A DNA stretch of 64,000 bases from an uncultured Clostridia bacterium (GTDB lineage: Bacteria; Bacillota; Peptococcia; Peptococcales; Peptococcaceae), in the NCBI GenBank assembly GCA_944391285.1, contig CALXSY010000004.1, positions 1 to 64,000 on the forward strand. The letters are read 5' to 3'. The notes below the pieces were generated by a model. The model saw only the letters and a program-made list of their open reading frames with translations. It had not been told where the DNA came from and made no database searches. Within the stretch, counting starts at the first letter, position 1, and each line of letters starts with the position of its first letter. Positions 62,456 through 64,000 of the stretch are shown piece after piece. The translations under genes were made by a program, and so were the position numbers.

Positions 62456-64000
62456 TTAGCTGTTTTGCTGATCCAGCAAAATATTTTGATAAAGCGCCAG
62501 GCCGCCGGCTAAATTGCGGCATTTAAAGCCCTCTTGGCTTAAAATGCGGCTGGCTACGTAACCTCTTAAGCCTACAGCGCAGTTGATGTAGATAGGTTTG
62601 GATTTATCCAGCTCCTGCATTCTTGCGCGCAGCTGGTCAATGGGAATATGCACAGCACCCTGCAAATGGCGTTTTTCAAATTCTTTTTTAGTGGTGACAT
62701 CCAAGAATATGCCGTCAGTCTGGCGCAGATTTTCAATATCTTCCGGATAGAAGAAATCCACCAGTCCGTCTAAATAATTCTGGGCTACAAAGCCGGCGAT
62801 ATTAACGGCATCTTTAGCATTGCCAAAGGCAGGAGCATAGCATAACTCCAACTGGCACAAATCCTCCACCGTCATTTTCGCCCGAATAGCGGTAGAGATA
62901 ATATCGATGCGTTTATCCGTGCCTTCAAAACCCACAATTTGTGCGCCTAAAATCACGCCCTCCGGCGAGAAAAGCAGCTTAAAATTAAGGGGTTTGCTGT
63001 TGGGATAATACCCGGCATGGTTAGCGGGAAAGACATAAACCTTTTTATAAGGGATATTATTATTTTTCAGCATTTTTTCGCTGAATCCGGTAGCGGCGCA
63101 GACCATCTCCATAAAGCCTAAAACTGAAGTCCCCTGCACGCCGTTAAAAGGATGATTGATGCCCATGATATGGTCGGCAACCAAGCGAGCCTGTTTATTG
63201 GCGACTCCGGCTAAAGGCAGAGCCGTCTCAAGCTCAGGGTATTGGTAATATTTCACCTGGCAGGCATCGCCGATGGCGTAAATATCATCATCATTGGTCT
63301 GCATATATTCATTGGTCAAAATATGCCCCTTGACTCCTAAAGCTAAGCCGGCATCTTTTGCCAGCTGATTTTCCGGCGCCACTCCGATGGCGGAAATAAC
63401 CATATCCGCTTGCAGGCGGTTTTTCTTAGTTACAACAGTCACCTTTTCGCCGTCAATTATCTCCTCTACCCTTTCGCCTAAATAAATCTTGACACCTTTA
63501 GAGCGCAGATAATTATGCAAAAAGCTCGCCATCTCCCGATCCAGCATCCCGTTTAATAATTGGGGAGCAGAGCCGATAAGGCTTACCTGAATATTTTGCT
63601 TGAGCAGATTTTCCACCATCTCCAAGCCGATATAGCCGCCGCCTACGACAATGGCGCTTTGAGGTTTTTTAGTGTCGATAAAACCTTTGATGGCTAAGGT
63701 ATCGGGCACATCACGCAGGGAGAATATTCTCTCTGCCTCCTGATAGCGCATCTTAGGCTCAGCACCCGGAGAAAGGATTAATTTATCATAGCTTTCCTCA
63801 TACACGGTGTTGGTCTTTAAATCTCGGACTACGACCACCTTTCTGTCCCGCTCGATTTTTTCCACCTGATTTTCTACTCTGACTTCCACCCGATAGCGGT
63901 CATGGAAGCCTTTAGGTGTTTGCAGTAAAAGGTGTTCTCTCTTAGGAATTACTCCGCCGATATAATAAGGCAAGCCGCAGTTAGCAAAGGAAACAAAGGC
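62456..64000 (-). CDS. CoA-disulfide reductase / rhodanese fusion (N-terminus beyond the window)
   Basis: At least 514 residues of an FAD- and NAD(P)H-dependent pyridine nucleotide-disulfide oxidoreductase. The frame continues through 64000; the single active-site Cys lies at the edge in [12 protein letters not shown]. Then come the second dinucleotide site [11 protein letters not shown], the FAD motif YAIGDAC and a C-terminal rhodanese domain with the Cys loop INCAVGLRG. Such fusions reduce CoA disulfide, persulfides or polysulfides. The apparent start at 63973 is an internal TTG and not the true one. Cotranscription with glpK is possible (38-bp gap). Confidence 0.9.
   Translation of the reverse strand, partial: AFVSFANCGLPYYIGGVIPKREHLLLQTPKGFHDRYRVEVRVENQVEKIERDRKVVVVRDLKTNTVYEESYDKLILSPGAEPKMRYQEAERIFSLRDVPDTLAIKGFIDTKKPQSAIVVGGGYIGLEMVENLLKQNIQVSLIGSAPQLLNGMLDREMASFLHNYLRSKGVKIYLGERVEEIIDGEKVTVVTKKNRLQADMVISAIGVAPENQLAKDAGLALGVKGHILTNEYMQTNDDDIYAIGDACQVKYYQYPELETALPLAGVANKQARLVADHIMGINHPFNGVQGTSVLGFMEMVCAATGFSEKMLKNNNIPYKKVYVFPANHAGYYPNSKPLNFKLLFSPEGVILGAQIVGFEGTDKRIDIISTAIRAKMTVEDLCQLELCYAPAFGNAKDAVNIAGFVAQNYLDGLVDFFYPEDIENLRQTDGIFLDVTTKKEFEKRHLQGAVHIPIDQLRARMQELDKSKPIYINCAVGLRGYVASRILSQEGFKCRNLAGGLALYQNILLDQQNS

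Overview
The window looks like the origin-proximal part of the chromosome of an anaerobic, low-to-moderate-GC member of the Bacillota (Clostridia or Negativicutes; the sequence alone does not settle which). Reasons: rpmH-rnpA-yidD-yidC-khpB running divergently from dnaA, parA-parB with two perfect TGTTTCACGTGAAACA parS sites, a T-box leader, strong AGGAGG ribosome-binding sites and TTGACA/TATAAT promoters, an electron-transferring [FeFe]-hydrogenase operon hydCBA, and a desulfoferrodoxin-like domain. No rRNA, tRNA, CRISPR array, insertion sequence or prophage was seen.

Layout. 1-3 kb: a small lipoprotein and a three-gene unit (zinc-ribbon protein, lone ABC ATPase, protein of unknown function). 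3-27 kb: an accessory region made of repeated paralogues. It holds five intact (and one decayed) alkaline-phosphatase-superfamily phosphodiesterases of about 670-690 residues, four of them preceded on the same strand by a DASS/SLC13-type anion transporter, plus two intact and one truncated LysR-type regulators and one Crp/Fnr-type regulator. Three promoters in this region carry the same 17-bp AT-rich dyad exactly 28 bp upstream of the -35 box. I infer a family of modules that import an organic anion and hydrolyse a phospho-ester (or related) bond in the cytoplasm; the substrate is unknown. This is the best candidate for an undescribed system. 27-32 kb: a two-component system with an ABC transporter of the FtsX/MacB type. 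32-39 kb: mixed single genes, including a MFS carrier, an XRE-desulfoferrodoxin fusion regulator, a short-chain dehydrogenase, and a coupled FAD/Rieske oxidoreductase plus tocopherol-cyclase-like protein.

39-45.7 kb: a tightly overlapping operon tyrA-aroB-aroA-aroC-pheA-aroF behind a T-box leader whose specifier reads as UUC (Phe), so starvation for charged tRNA should raise chorismate, Tyr and Phe synthesis. 45.7-50.2 kb: hydC-hydB-hydA behind a promoter overlapped by a near-consensus Rex operator, so NADH/NAD+ ratio probably controls it. 50-52.5 kb: parA-parB, a small membrane protein, and two parS sites. 52.5-54.3 kb: ECF sigma factor with a coupled membrane protein. 54.4-57 kb: khpB, yidC, yidD, rnpA, rpmH, divergent from dnaA (57-58.6 kb) with DnaA boxes in the gap. 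dnaA is not followed by dnaN but by a PdxT-like protein that has lost its catalytic residues. 59-64 kb: a divergent GroEL without GroES, glycerol kinase, and a CoA-disulfide-reductase/rhodanese fusion cut by the window edge.
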